64,000 nt of DNA from Nitrospirillum sp034653275 (GTDB taxonomy: Bacteria > Pseudomonadota > Alphaproteobacteria > Azospirillales > Azospirillaceae): NCBI RefSeq assembly GCF_034653275.1, contig NZ_JAYEES010000001.1, forward strand, positions 1,499,994-1,563,993, in the 5' to 3' direction. This document shows positions 1-15,228 of this stretch, in pieces. A program made the translations under genes and the position numbers. Each line of letters begins with the position of its first letter. The first letter of the stretch is position 1. The notes under the pieces are model-generated. The model worked only from the letters and a program-made list of their open reading frames with translations, did no database searches and had not been told where the DNA came from.

Positions 1-2
1 AG

Positions 3-506
3 GTGGCGCTGTACTACGCCCTGCTGATCGGCATCGGCATTTCCATCGGCATGTACGTCTCGGGCCGGCTGATCGACCGGTTCACCCGCCGATCCAAGCA
101 GGCCTACGCCCTGGTGCCGGCGCTGGGCCTGGCGGGCGCCGTGCCCTTCTTCGTGGGCTTCGTCTGGGCGCCGGGTTGGCCGTTGGCGCTGCTGCTGCTG
201 GTCGGCCCGACCATCCTCAACTACTTCTTCCTCTCCCCCGCCGTCACCCTGGTGCAGGAGGAGGTACGGCCCAACCAGCGCGTCCTTTCCGGCGCCCTGC
301 TGCTGCTGGTCATGAACCTGATCGGCCTGGGTTTCGGCCCCACCTACCTGGGCGCCGCCAGCGATCACTTCCGGGCCGTCCATCCCGGCAATTCCCTGCA
401 ACTCGCCTTCTACACCCTTGTCCCCTTCTATTTCCTGGCCATCGCGCTGTTCCTGGCGCTGGCGCGGGTGCTGAAGGGGGAAGCCAACCGGACCGGAGGT
501 CACTGA
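3..506 (+). CDS. MFS transporter, C-terminal part (5' truncated by window edge)
   Basis: The visible 167 residues hold about five hydrophobic helices and an intracellular loop with a basic, Arg-rich stretch (GRLIDRFTRR) of the kind found between helices of major facilitator permeases. This is the C-terminal part of a 12-helix secondary transporter of the inner membrane. The frame is open to the left edge, so the GTG at 3 is not taken as the true start. The stop overlaps the ATG of the carboxylesterase (TGATG at 504-508), so the two are very probably co-transcribed and translationally coupled. The substrate cannot be read from this fragment; pairing with a secreted esterase suggests uptake of an ester breakdown product, which is inference. 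Confidence 0.8.
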   Translation: MALYYALLIGIGISIGMYVSGRLIDRFTRRSKQAYALVPALGLAGAVPFFVGFVWAPGWPLALLLLVGPTILNYFFLSPAVTLVQEEVRPNQRVLSGALLLLVMNLIGLGFGPTYLGAASDHFRAVHPGNSLQLAFYTLVPFYFLAIALFLALARVLKGEANRTGGH

Positions 507-2143
507 TGCGTCTTTTCCTACGCCTGGGCGTTTGCGCCGCGGCCGCCTTGTTATCCTTCGGCGCCATGGCCGAGGACAATCCCACGGTGCGGGCGCCGGC
601 CGGAACCGTGGCGGGCCGTAGCGACGGCGACCTGAACGTCTTCAAGGGCATTCCCTACGCCAAGCCTCCGGTGGGCCCGCTACGCTGGAAGGCGCCGGAA
701 GCGCTGCCGTCGTGGACGGGCGTGCGCGACGCCGGGGCGCCGGGCCTGGCCTGCGTGCAACCCAGGGCGGCCAGCACCACCATCTACACCAACCCGCCCC
801 CGGCGATGGGCGAGGATTGCCTGACGCTGAACATCACGGCGCCGAAGCGGGCGAGGAACGCCCCCGTCCTGGTCTGGATCCATGGCGGCACGCTGCTCAA
901 CGGCTATGGCTTCAACGAGATGTATGACGGCGCCGCCCTGGCCCGGCGCGGGGTCATTGTCGTGTCCATCAATTACCGGCTGAGCGTCCTGGGCTATATG
1001 GCCCATCCCGGCTTGAGCGCGGAAAATCCCGACGGCGTTTCCGGCAACTATGGCCTGCTGGACCAGATCGCCGCCCTGCGCTGGATCCGCGACAACATCG
1101 CCGCCTTCGGCGGTGACCCGGCCAATGTCACGGTGTCGGGCGAGTCCGCCGGCGCGCTGTCGGTCATGTACCTGATGGCGTCGCCCAAGGCGAAGGGCCT
1201 GTTCGCCAAGGCGGTGGTGGAAAGCGGCTACATGATCTCCATGCCCGAGTTGAAGCAACCCAACCACGGCGAGTTCGCGGCGGAGGCCATCGGATCCTAC
1301 ATCGCCGGCCAGGTGGGGGCGGCAGATGTGGCGGCGCTGCGCGCCATGGACGCGGAAACGCTGGTGCAGGCGGCGGCCAAGGTCAACTACTTCCCTCTGG
1401 GCACGGTGGATGGCAAGGTGCTGACCGGGCAGCTGGTCGATGTGTTCGACAAGGGGGAGCAGGCGCCCGTCCCCATCCTGGCCGGGTTCAACAGCGGGGA
1501 GATCCGGTCCCTGCCTTGGCTGATCGCCCCGCCGCCGGCCGACGCCAAGGCCTATGAGGCGATGATCCGCGAACGCTACGGCGACCTGGCCGATGAATTC
1601 CTGCGGCTCTATCCCGCCAGCGGCAAGCTGGAGGAGGCCGAGTTGGCGGCCACCCGCGACGCGCTGTACGGCTGGACGGCGGAGCGGCTGGTGCGGGACC
1701 AGACCAAGCTGGGACAACAGGGCTATCTCTACCTGTTCGACCATGGCTATCCGACCATGGACGACAAGGGGCTGCACAGCTTCCACGCCTCGGAAATCCC
1801 CTATGTCTTCGGTACCATGGCGCACACCCCATCCTATTGGCCCAAGGCGCCGGACAGTCCGGTCGAGCGCCGCCTGACCGCCGCCATGAGTGACTATTGG
1901 GCCAGCTTCGCCCGCGATGGGAAGCCGGTGGCGGCGGGCCTGCCCGCCTGGCCGGTCTTCGGCACGGATGAGGGCTACATGGCGTTCACCGACACGGCGC
2001 AACCGGGGCGCAAGGTGATGCAGGGCATGTACGCGTTGCACGAGGCCACCGTGTGCCGCCGGCGGGCGGCGGGCAACCTGCCCTGGAACTGGAACACGGG
2101 CATCGTGTCGCCCGTGCTGCCCCCGCATGCGGAGGGTTGCTGA
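506..2143 (+). CDS. Secreted type-B carboxylesterase
   Basis: A 545-residue alpha/beta hydrolase of the cholinesterase/carboxylesterase family that hydrolyses carboxylic esters. An N-terminal signal peptide (MRLFLRLGVCAAAALL, cleavage near AMA-ED) directs it out of the cytoplasm. Family marks are the early FKGIPYAKPPVGPLRW block, the oxyanion-hole stretch WIHGGTLLNGYG, the nucleophile elbow GESAG and a downstream His region (HASEIPYVFG). The ATG at 506 overlaps the stop of the upstream MFS gene, which fixes the start; a longer open frame upstream is only the shadow of the transporter. It is followed at once by an SDR gene (ATG one base after its TGA), so the three look like one operon. The exact ester substrate is unknown. 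Confidence 0.9.
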   Translation: MRLFLRLGVCAAAALLSFGAMAEDNPTVRAPAGTVAGRSDGDLNVFKGIPYAKPPVGPLRWKAPEALPSWTGVRDAGAPGLACVQPRAASTTIYTNPPPAMGEDCLTLNITAPKRARNAPVLVWIHGGTLLNGYGFNEMYDGAALARRGVIVVSINYRLSVLGYMAHPGLSAENPDGVSGNYGLLDQIAALRWIRDNIAAFGGDPANVTVSGESAGALSVMYLMASPKAKGLFAKAVVESGYMISMPELKQPNHGEFAAEAIGSYIAGQVGAADVAALRAMDAETLVQAAAKVNYFPLGTVDGKVLTGQLVDVFDKGEQAPVPILAGFNSGEIRSLPWLIAPPPADAKAYEAMIRERYGDLADEFLRLYPASGKLEEAELAATRDALYGWTAERLVRDQTKLGQQGYLYLFDHGYPTMDDKGLHSFHASEIPYVFGTMAHTPSYWPKAPDSPVERRLTAAMSDYWASFARDGKPVAAGLPAWPVFGTDEGYMAFTDTAQPGRKVMQGMYALHEATVCRRRAAGNLPWNWNTGIVSPVLPPHAEGC

Positions 2144-2144
2144 C

Positions 2145-3041
2145 ATGCCGTTGACGGGACGTGTCGCGATCGTGACCGGGGCAGGCGCCGGCCTGGGCCG
2201 GCAGCATGCCCTGTTCCTGGCCCGCCAGGGCGCCAAGGTCGTCGTCAATGACTTGAGCGTCGACGCGGCGGACGCCGTGGCGGCGGAGATCACGGCGACC
2301 GGCGGTGACGCCCTGGCGCTGGCCGCGTCGGTGACGGACGAAGCGGCGATAGCCACCCTGGCGACGCGCACCATGAATGCGTGGGGCCGCATCGACATCC
2401 TGGTCAACAACGCCGGCATCCTGCGTGACAAGAGCTTCGCCAAGATGACCCTGGACGATTTCCGCCTGGTGGTGGACGTCCACCTGATAGGGGCCGTCAT
2501 CTGCACCAAGGCGGTGTGGGAGATCATGCGGGCGCAGCGCCACGGCCGCATCGTCATGACCACCTCATCCTCGGGTCTCTACGGCAATTTCGGCCAGGCC
2601 AACTATGGCGCCGCCAAGATGGCGCTGGTGGGTCTGATGCAGACGCTGGCCATCGAGGGGGAGAAGCATGGCATCCGCGTCAACTGCCTGGCGCCGACCG
2701 CCGCGACGGCCATGACGCACGGCGTCATGGCCGAGGCCAGCCTGGCGCGGCTGGACCCCGCCTTGGTCAGCCCTGGGCTGCTGGCCCTGGTGGGCGATGA
2801 CGCCCCCACCCGCGCCATCCTGTGCGCCGGCGCCGGCCACTTCGCCCGCGCGCACATCACCTTGACCATCGGCCGCCACATCGGCGACGGCGACGGCGCG
2901 GCGGAGGCCGTGGTGTCCCATTGGGACGCCCTGTCCGACCGCGCCGGCGACCTCGTTCCCGCCCACGCCTTCATCCAATCCGAACGCGAACTGGCCAGCG
3001 CCGGAATGGCGGCCCCCGGCAGCGACAGCGCGGTGAGGTGA
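2145..3041 (+). CDS. Short-chain dehydrogenase/reductase (SDR)
   Basis: A 298-residue NAD(P)-dependent oxidoreductase with a Rossmann fold. The cofactor loop TGAGAGLG is at residues 11-18, the NNAG motif follows near residue 90, and the catalytic YxxxK appears as YGAAK. The sequence around VNDLSVDAADAVAAEI resembles the dehydrogenase domain of multifunctional (R)-3-hydroxyacyl-CoA dehydrogenases, but it is longer than a minimal SDR (about 250) and has no hydratase domain. The ATG at 2145 lies one base behind the esterase stop, so translation is probably coupled. An oxidation or reduction of an alcohol released by the esterase would fit the context but is inference. Confidence 0.88.
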   Translation: MPLTGRVAIVTGAGAGLGRQHALFLARQGAKVVVNDLSVDAADAVAAEITATGGDALALAASVTDEAAIATLATRTMNAWGRIDILVNNAGILRDKSFAKMTLDDFRLVVDVHLIGAVICTKAVWEIMRAQRHGRIVMTTSSSGLYGNFGQANYGAAKMALVGLMQTLAIEGEKHGIRVNCLAPTAATAMTHGVMAEASLARLDPALVSPGLLALVGDDAPTRAILCAGAGHFARAHITLTIGRHIGDGDGAAEAVVSHWDALSDRAGDLVPAHAFIQSERELASAGMAAPGSDSAVR

Positions 3042-3207
3042 GACCGCGCCCCGGCCGCCCCGTATGGTGGCCGCGAGAGGGAGCGCCATCGCCCACCGCG
3101 CTCCATCGGGTTAAATTCGATAATATTTCTAGACCCTTGGCTGCTACCCTGCCACCGTTCCGAACCGTAATTGGACCGGTGCCCATCCTGCCGAGGGGAA
3201 ATTGGAG

Positions 3208-4158
3208 ATGCAGCCGCCCGCCCTGTCCGCGTCCTCCGCCTCCAACGCCCGCAACGTGGCGGAAGCGAATTTCATTTCCGCGACCATCCTGCACTCGCAA
3301 CTGACGGATGAGGGCGAACGGCTGAGCGTCCGGCGCACCACCTGTGGCGCGCTGCCGGATGTGGAAATGGCTTACGGCGGCATCGACGCCCATCTGGCGC
3401 GGCTTTACCTGCAGCCCACCCCCGCCTGCACCATGCGGCAGGGCCGGCGCATGCTGCAGCTGGCGCCCCGGGCGCCCATGGAATGCTCCTTCCGCGACAT
3501 GCGCGACCCCTGCGTCTGGCGCATCGTCCACCCCGTGGACATCATCAGTTTCGAGCTGCCGCGCGGCGCCATGAACCATTGGGCCCAGGACGCGGGGCTG
3601 CGCGGCTTCCACGGGCTGGAATACGAATCCGGCCTGACGATGATCGACGACGTCATCACCCATTTCGGCCTGGCGCTGATGGCGCCGCTGGCCACGCCCG
3701 GCCGGGCCCCGGCCCTGTTCGTCGACTATATCCTGAACGCCTTCTGCACCTATCTGGTGCGCATCATGGGCCGGGAGCTGCCCGACGGCTGGCGCAGGGG
3801 CGGCCTGGCCCTGTGGCAGGAACGCCGGGCGAAGGAGATGATGGAGGCGGACCTGCGATCGCCGGTGACATTGAAGCAGCTGGCGGACGCCTGCGGCCTG
3901 TCGGCGGCGCACTTCGCCCGCGCCTTCCGCCAATCGGTGGGGGAACCGCCGCACCGCTGGCTTACCCGTCGGCGGGTGGAATTGGCCAAAGCACTGCTGA
4001 CGGCGGGCGAATTGCCCCTGGCCGACATCGCCCTGCGCTGCGGCTTCTCCGACCAGAGCCACTTCACCCAGGTCTTTTCCCGCCTGTGCGGGCAGTCCCC
4101 GGGCGTCTGGCGCCGCGCCCATCAGCGGAACGTCGTGCCCGGCCGCCGCCTGGGATAA
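3208..4158 (+). CDS. AraC family transcriptional regulator
   Basis: 316 residues: an N-terminal sensing half of about 200 residues without a recognisable cupin signature, and a C-terminal AraC/XylS double helix-turn-helix (LKQLADACGLSAAHFARAF and the second helix pair ending in IALRCGFSDQSHFTQVF). Such proteins bind DNA direct repeats and usually activate a neighbouring operon. I chose the ATG at 3208 because GAGGGG lies about ten bases upstream; a TTG two codons earlier is possible. It follows the MFS-esterase-SDR operon in the same direction with a 166-base gap, so it may control that operon. It is a paralogue of the AraC-type gene at 22959. Confidence 0.88.
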   Translation: MQPPALSASSASNARNVAEANFISATILHSQLTDEGERLSVRRTTCGALPDVEMAYGGIDAHLARLYLQPTPACTMRQGRRMLQLAPRAPMECSFRDMRDPCVWRIVHPVDIISFELPRGAMNHWAQDAGLRGFHGLEYESGLTMIDDVITHFGLALMAPLATPGRAPALFVDYILNAFCTYLVRIMGRELPDGWRRGGLALWQERRAKEMMEADLRSPVTLKQLADACGLSAAHFARAFRQSVGEPPHRWLTRRRVELAKALLTAGELPLADIALRCGFSDQSHFTQVFSRLCGQSPGVWRRAHQRNVVPGRRLG

Positions 4159-4561
4159 AGGGCCCAGCCGGGCCGCGCTGAGCACCATGGCGACACGGCG
4201 CCGGATGGCGCGGGAGCCCTTTGAACAGGGGCCGGGACGCCGCGCGCCCGGATCTGCGGCGTCCGCCATGACGTCGCCGAACCCCCGAAGGCGTACTCAA
4301 AACAGATATATATTCCCGCATTACCCCACTTACCTAAGTTATAGGGCGGCATAGACGGACAGAAGCTGTATCGAACTCTTGGGAACTGCTAGACCATATG
4401 AATAGAACGACATGCCAAACCACACCCGTGAACTATCCGTACTTGTGAAATCAGCCCAATAGGGGTGCTCCGGTCGGCGACTCCACGGCAGGAACGGATG
4501 CGGCGCTCCCTCAGGGAAGAACAGGGCCCCGGCCACCCCCGGGGCCGAGCGTCATCAATCC
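4159..4561. other. Intergenic region with AT-rich patch, likely promoter of the poly-HAMP kinase
   Basis: No convincing gene. Positions about 4290-4460 are clearly AT-richer than the surroundings (for example ACAGATATATATTCCC), which is typical of a promoter region in a GC-rich genome. No pair of -35/-10 boxes could be assigned with confidence. Short GC inverted repeats occur just behind the AraC stop (GGCCC-AGCC-GGGCC) but lack a T-run. Confidence 0.4.
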
Positions 4562-4683
4562 GTGGCCCAGCCGGGCCCACGCCGGGAGGCTTCCTTGCAG
4601 CTCCAGCACGACACCGCTGACGCCGTCCCCGTCTCGACCGTGGCGTTGGACAGCCCTCCCCCGGCGGGGCGGAGCTGTACCAG

Positions 4684-10896
<6,213 letters not shown>

Positions 10897-10910
10897 GGGG
10901 ACGCTTCACC

Positions 10911-12821
10911 ATGGACGCCACGCCCAAGGCCAACATACTCCTGGTGGATGACCAGCCGGCCAAGCTGCTGAGCTATGAGGTGATCCTGAGCGAACTGGGG
11001 GAGAACCTGATCAAGGCCGGCTCCGCCCGCGAGGCGCTGGAGCATCTGCTGCGGCAGGACATCGCCGTCATCCTGGTCGATGTCTGCATGCCGGACCTGG
11101 ACGGATTCCAGCTGGCCGAGATGATCCGCAACCATCCCCGCTTCGAGAAGACCGCCATGATCTTCATCTCGGCGGTCATGATGTCGGATGTCGACCGGCT
11201 GCGCGGCTATGAGGCGGGGGCGGTCGACTACGTGCCCGTGCCGGTGGTGCCGGAGGTGCTGCGCGCCAAGGTCCGCGTCTTCGTCGAGTTGCACCGCAAG
11301 ACCCGCCAGCTGGAGCAGCTGAACGCGGAGCTGGAGCGCCGTGTGGCGGAGCGCACTGCCGACCTGGAGCACACGGCCGCCCGCCTGCAACAGAGCGAGC
11401 GGCGGCGCAGCCTGGCCTTGGCCGCCGGCGGCATGGGGTCCTGGGACTGGAACGCCGATACCGATGAACTGATGTGGGACGACGCCCAGCACCGCATCTT
11501 CGGCACCGACCCCGCCCGCTTCGCCGTCACCGCCGCCAGCGCCTGGGCCCTGTTCCATCCCGAGGACCGGGAGGCGCAGATCCAGGCCATCCGCCAGGCC
11601 GCCACCACCGGCCAGCGCTATGGCGAGGAGTTCCGCATCATCCGGCCCGACGGCGCCATCCGCTGGTGCTTCGCGGCCGCCGCCGCCACCGGCGACACGG
11701 ATGGCCGCTCCCGCCGGCTGAGCGGCGTCACCTTCGACATCACCGAGCGCAAGGACGCCGAGGCCCGGCAGATGATGCTGGCGCGCGAGGTCGACCATCG
11801 GGCCAAGAACGCCCTGGCCGTCGTCCAGTCGGTGCTGCGCCTGACGCGGGCGCCGTCCGTGCCTGAATTCGTGGAATTGGTCGAGGGTCGCATCGGCGCC
11901 ATCGCCTGGGTGCACACGCTGCTGTCGAATTCCCGCTGGCAGGGCGCCGAACTGGTGCGGCTGGTACGGGAGGAGATGGCCCCCTATCAGTCCGGCGACA
12001 CGCCGCGCGTGGTGTTCGACGGCCCGGACGTGATGCTGCTGCCCGCCACCGCCCAGTCCCTGGCGCTGAGCATCCATGAGCTGGCCACCAACGCCGCCAA
12101 ATACGGATCCCTGTCCGTACCCACCGGCAGCGTCCGGCTGACGTGGCACAGCCGGGCGGACGTCCTGACCCTGACGTGGCGGGAAACCGGCGGCCCCTCG
12201 GCGACGGCGCCGCGGTCGCGCGGTTTCGGCATCCGCGCCATCACCGAGAGCGTGGAACGGCAACTGTCCGGCCGGGTCGAGATGAACTGGCTGCCCACCG
12301 GCCTGGTCTGCACCTTCAGCATTCCCATGAGCGAGGTGGGGAAGCTGGTGGTCGATGACGCCGCCCCCATCGCGACACCAGCGCCGGGGCCCGCCGCCCC
12401 GGCCAGCCACCTTCCCCCCGGGCTGCGGGTCATGGTGGTGGATGACGAGGCCATGGTGGCCATGATGATTGAGCAGGCGCTGGTGGATCTGGGCATGACG
12501 GTGGCCGGCCCCGTCGGCACCCTGCCCCAGGCCTTGGTGCTGGCCAAGGCCGGCGGCATCGATTGCGCCATCCTGGACGTCAACCTGCAGGGCGCGCCGA
12601 TCTACCCGGTGGCCGATCTGCTGGCCGACGCGGGCGTGCCCTTCATCTTCCTCACCGGGTACGACAAGGTGACGATGGATGGCCGCTATCAGGGCGCGCC
12701 GGTGCTGCAGAAGCCAGTGCGGCTGTCCGACCTGGAACGCGCCCTGCTGACGCTCGTCGGCCCGGCCGCGTCACCCCCTATGCGTGTCTTCGCCACCGGG
12801 CAGGTCGCCAGTCTCGCCTGA
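10911..12821 (+). CDS. REC-PAS-HWE histidine kinase-REC signalling protein
   Basis: 636 residues: an N-terminal receiver (ILLVDDQPAKLLSYEVIL, acceptor Asp in ILVDVCMPDLDGF), a short coiled coil, a PAS sensor domain (about residues 165-285, GSWDWNADTDELMWD), an HWE/HisKA_2 kinase core with the phospho-acceptor in REVDHRAKNALAVVQ, its ATPase (ELATNAAKYGSLS), and a second receiver at the C terminus (MVVDDEAMVAMMIEQ, acceptor in AILDVNLQG). HWE kinases are typical of alphaproteobacteria. The ATG at 10911 has GAGGGG ten bases upstream and starts 14 bases behind the poly-HAMP kinase stop, so the first receiver is likely to take phosphate from that kinase, giving a relay. The output is unknown; the next three small genes are candidates. 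Confidence 0.9.
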   Translation: MDATPKANILLVDDQPAKLLSYEVILSELGENLIKAGSAREALEHLLRQDIAVILVDVCMPDLDGFQLAEMIRNHPRFEKTAMIFISAVMMSDVDRLRGYEAGAVDYVPVPVVPEVLRAKVRVFVELHRKTRQLEQLNAELERRVAERTADLEHTAARLQQSERRRSLALAAGGMGSWDWNADTDELMWDDAQHRIFGTDPARFAVTAASAWALFHPEDREAQIQAIRQAATTGQRYGEEFRIIRPDGAIRWCFAAAAATGDTDGRSRRLSGVTFDITERKDAEARQMMLAREVDHRAKNALAVVQSVLRLTRAPSVPEFVELVEGRIGAIAWVHTLLSNSRWQGAELVRLVREEMAPYQSGDTPRVVFDGPDVMLLPATAQSLALSIHELATNAAKYGSLSVPTGSVRLTWHSRADVLTLTWRETGGPSATAPRSRGFGIRAITESVERQLSGRVEMNWLPTGLVCTFSIPMSEVGKLVVDDAAPIATPAPGPAAPASHLPPGLRVMVVDDEAMVAMMIEQALVDLGMTVAGPVGTLPQALVLAKAGGIDCAILDVNLQGAPIYPVADLLADAGVPFIFLTGYDKVTMDGRYQGAPVLQKPVRLSDLERALLTLVGPAASPPMRVFATGQVASLA

Positions 12822-12911
12822 CATTTCCACCCCCATCATTGGAGGCTGACCCCGGGCCTGCGGCGACGCCGCGGGCGGCCACTGTCCACCGGGGACTAGA
12901 CGGTAACGGCC

Positions 12912-13277
12912 ATGCTCTCCGAACGGCACCTTCAGCTCTTGCGTCTCTCCATCCCCTCCGTCTGGGCGCTGGAGACCCTCTTGTTCCTGTACCGGGGACG
13001 TGACCGGGCGTGGACGGTGCCCGAACTGGTCCTGCACCTGCGCAGCAGCGCCGCCGCGATCGAGGGGGCGCTGGCGCCCCTGGCCCAAGCGGGCCTGGTT
13101 GTCGCCGAAGACGACGCCCACAGGTTCCAGCCGGCCGGGCCTCTCCTGGAAGCCTTCGTGCGCGATCTTGAAACCGCCTATGCCGAACAGCCGCTGTCCA
13201 TCATCAAAGCCATCCTCTCGACCCCGAACTCGCGTATCAAGTCATTCGCCGACGCCTTCAAACTGAGCAAGGATTGA
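12912..13277 (+). CDS. Small winged-helix-like protein of unknown function
   Basis: 121 residues. The arrangement resembles a MarR/PadR-type winged helix: helix (VWALETLLFLYRG), helix-turn-helix-like block (WTVPELVLHLRSSAAAIEGALAPLAQAGLV) and a wing-like end (VVAEDDAHRFQP). The C-terminal third is helical and basic. I do not recognise a named family. It sits 90 bases behind the HWE kinase and 4 bases ahead of two small membrane proteins, so it probably belongs to the same operon and may be a transcriptional output of the phosphorelay, which is inference. Confidence 0.75.
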   Translation: MLSERHLQLLRLSIPSVWALETLLFLYRGRDRAWTVPELVLHLRSSAAAIEGALAPLAQAGLVVAEDDAHRFQPAGPLLEAFVRDLETAYAEQPLSIIKAILSTPNSRIKSFADAFKLSKD

Positions 13278-13281
13278 GGCC

Positions 13282-13548
13282 ATGCCCATGCTCGCAGCGG
13301 CCGTTTACCTATTGTGTGGGGCCACCAGCTTCCTGTGCATGGTTCTCCTGATCCGCAAATACCTGCAGGATCGGTCGCGCCTGCTGCTGTGGAGCGCGCT
13401 TTGCTTCACCGGCCTGGCGATCAACAACTTCCTGCTGTTCCTGGATTTCGTCGTGCTGCCCGACACCGACCTGCGTCCGCTGCGCACCGTGACCGCCCTG
13501 GTTTCCGTCGGCATCCTTCTGGTCGGACTTATCTGGGAGACGGAGTGA
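13282..13548 (+). CDS. Small three-helix membrane protein (DUF5985-like)
   Basis: 88 residues with three hydrophobic helices (AAAVYLLCGATSFLCMVLLI, LLWSALCFTGLAINNFLLFL, TVTALVSVGILLVGLIWE). The sequence fits the DUF5985 type of small inner-membrane proteins, whose function is not known. The stop overlaps the ATG of the next gene (TGATG), and that gene codes for a second protein of the same type. The pair may form a hetero-oligomer in the membrane; this is inference from the coupling. Confidence 0.8.
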   Translation: MPMLAAAVYLLCGATSFLCMVLLIRKYLQDRSRLLLWSALCFTGLAINNFLLFLDFVVLPDTDLRPLRTVTALVSVGILLVGLIWETE

Positions 13549-13850
13549 TGGCCGCGGGGGTGGAAGAGTCCGTCAAGATACTGAGCTACCTGTCCGGCGG
13601 CGTGACGCTGGGCTATTTCCTGGTCAGCCTTTTCTTCCTGCGGTTCTGGGTCCGGGTGCGGGACACGCTGTTCCTGGCTTTCGCCACCGCCTTCGGGCTG
13701 CTGGCCATCAACCAGGCGATCACCACCTTCGCCGATGTGGCGCAGGGGGAATACCTGTGGGCGTTCGGCCTGCGGCTGGTGGCCTTTTCGCTGATCATCG
13801 CCGCCATCATCGGCAAGAACGTGCGGCGACGGGGAAAAGCCCGACCCTGA
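13548..13850 (+). CDS. Second small membrane protein (DUF5985-like)
   Basis: 100 residues, three hydrophobic helices (LSYLSGGVTLGYFLVSLFFL, a middle helix around FLAFATAFGLLAINQAIT, LRLVAFSLIIAAIIGK) and a basic C-terminal tail. It shares the helix pattern and the LAIN-type motif of the preceding 88-residue protein, so the two look like diverged partners. The ATG at 13548 overlaps the preceding stop, which fixes the start against a longer upstream frame. Downstream is a likely shared terminator and the convergent amino-acid permease gene. Confidence 0.8.
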   Translation: MAAGVEESVKILSYLSGGVTLGYFLVSLFFLRFWVRVRDTLFLAFATAFGLLAINQAITTFADVAQGEYLWAFGLRLVAFSLIIAAIIGKNVRRRGKARP

Positions 13851-13863
13851 GGGGACCGGGCTT
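13837..13863. terminator. Hairpin between convergent genes
   Basis: AAGCCCG (13837-13843) pairs with CGGGCTT (13857-13863), with an inner CCC/GGG pairing. It covers the stop of the small membrane gene and lies 13 bases before the stop of the convergent permease gene. There is no long T-run, so it is a weak or Rho-assisted candidate. Confidence 0.45.
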
Positions 13864-13875
13864 CCCGCCCGGCGG

Positions 13876-15228
13876 TCATCCCCTCTTGGCCACCTGCCAG
13901 CCGATGACCATCGCCACCACCCAGGCGGGCGCGACGTAGACGGCCAGGCGGGTGTTGTCGTCAAACGCCAGCAGCACCAGAGTCAGCGCGAAGAAGGTCA
14001 GCGTCAGATACCCGGTCCACGGTGCGCCGGGCATGCGATAGGGCGAGGGCGCCACCCGGCCCGCCGCCACGGCGCGGCGATAGAACAGGTGGGAGATGAT
14101 GATGATGGACCAGGTCCAGAGCTGAATCACCACCACCGTGCTCATCACATAGATGAAGGCCTGCTCGGGCGCCACGTAGTTCACCAGCACGCCGGCCAGC
14201 ATGAAGACCACCGAAGCAACGATGCCGCGCGTAGGCACACGCTGATCACTGAGCGTGGCGAAATAGGCCGGCGCCTCTTTCGCGTTCGCCAGGGTATGCA
14301 GCATGCGGCCGCAGGAGAAGATGCCGCTGTTGCAGGCCGAGGCGGCGGCCGTCAGCACGACGAAATTGATCACACCCGCGGCGGCGGGGATGCCGAAATG
14401 GTCGAACACCGTGACGAAGGGGCTGAAATCCGGGGAGATCTGGTCCCACGGCACCAGCGACATGATCACCACGATGGCGCCGATGTAGAACACCAGGATG
14501 CGCAGCAAGGCGCCGTTGATGGCGCGCGGCAGGGTCTTGCCCGGATCCTCCGCCTCGCCCGCCGTCACGCCGATCAGCTCGATGCCGCCGAAGGCGAACA
14601 GGGCGGCGGGGAAGACCAGCAGGGTCGCCATGGTGCCGTTGGCGAAGACGCTGCCGTGGGTCCACAGGTTGGAGACGCTGGCGTGGGTGCCGAGGCCGCC
14701 GGCGTCGAAGCCCAACACCGCCACGCCGAAGATCAGCAGGGCGACGACCGCCAGCACCTTGATCAGGGCGAACCAGAACTCGAACTCGCCGAACACCTTG
14801 ACGCTGCGCAGGTTGGCCGCCAGCAGCACGCCCAGCATGGCCAGAACCGGCACCCATTGCGGCAGGGTGGGGAACCAGTAACGGATATAGACGCCAACCG
14901 CCGTCAGTTCGGCGATACCGACCATCACCCACAGGAACCAGTAGGACCAGCCGGAGACGAAGCCGGCCCAGGGGCCCACGAATTCCTGGGCGTAGGTGGC
15001 GAAGGAACCCGCCACGGGGCGGTAGAGCAGCAGCTCCCCCAGCGCCCGCGCCATGAAGAACACCGCCATGCCGCCCAGCGCATAGGCCAGCAGCAGGCTG
15101 GGACCGGCCTTGTGGATGGCCTGCGCCGATCCTAGGAACAATCCCGACCCGATGGCGCCGCCCAGTGCGATCATCTGCACATGACGGTTCTTGAGGCCGC
15201 GAACCAGCCCTTCCGACACTTCGCTCAC
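13876..15228 (-). CDS. Amino-acid permease (APC superfamily, AAT family)
   Basis: 450 residues, about 12 transmembrane helices. The opening stretch LKNRHVQMIALGGAIGSGLF is the signature of helix 1 in proton-coupled amino-acid permeases of the CycA/ProY/AnsP type, and GELLLYRPVAGSFATYA in the third helix region is equally typical. It imports an amino acid by proton symport across the inner membrane; the exact substrate cannot be told from sequence. It stands alone, convergent with the DUF5985-like pair, and is preceded by about 490 bases without a clear gene. The ATG codes MSEVSEGLVRGLKNRH, a normal short cytoplasmic N terminus. Confidence 0.9.
   Translation of the reverse strand: MSEVSEGLVRGLKNRHVQMIALGGAIGSGLFLGSAQAIHKAGPSLLLAYALGGMAVFFMARALGELLLYRPVAGSFATYAQEFVGPWAGFVSGWSYWFLWVMVGIAELTAVGVYIRYWFPTLPQWVPVLAMLGVLLAANLRSVKVFGEFEFWFALIKVLAVVALLIFGVAVLGFDAGGLGTHASVSNLWTHGSVFANGTMATLLVFPAALFAFGGIELIGVTAGEAEDPGKTLPRAINGALLRILVFYIGAIVVIMSLVPWDQISPDFSPFVTVFDHFGIPAAAGVINFVVLTAAASACNSGIFSCGRMLHTLANAKEAPAYFATLSDQRVPTRGIVASVVFMLAGVLVNYVAPEQAFIYVMSTVVVIQLWTWSIIIISHLFYRRAVAAGRVAPSPYRMPGAPWTGYLTLTFFALTLVLLAFDDNTRLAVYVAPAWVVAMVIGWQVAKRG

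Noticed and set aside
680..2563. Long minus-strand open frames opposite the esterase, SDR and many other genes
   Set aside because: They are antisense shadows of GC-rich genes; their residue make-up (Arg, Pro, Gly, Ala, His) and lack of motifs and ribosome sites are typical of that.
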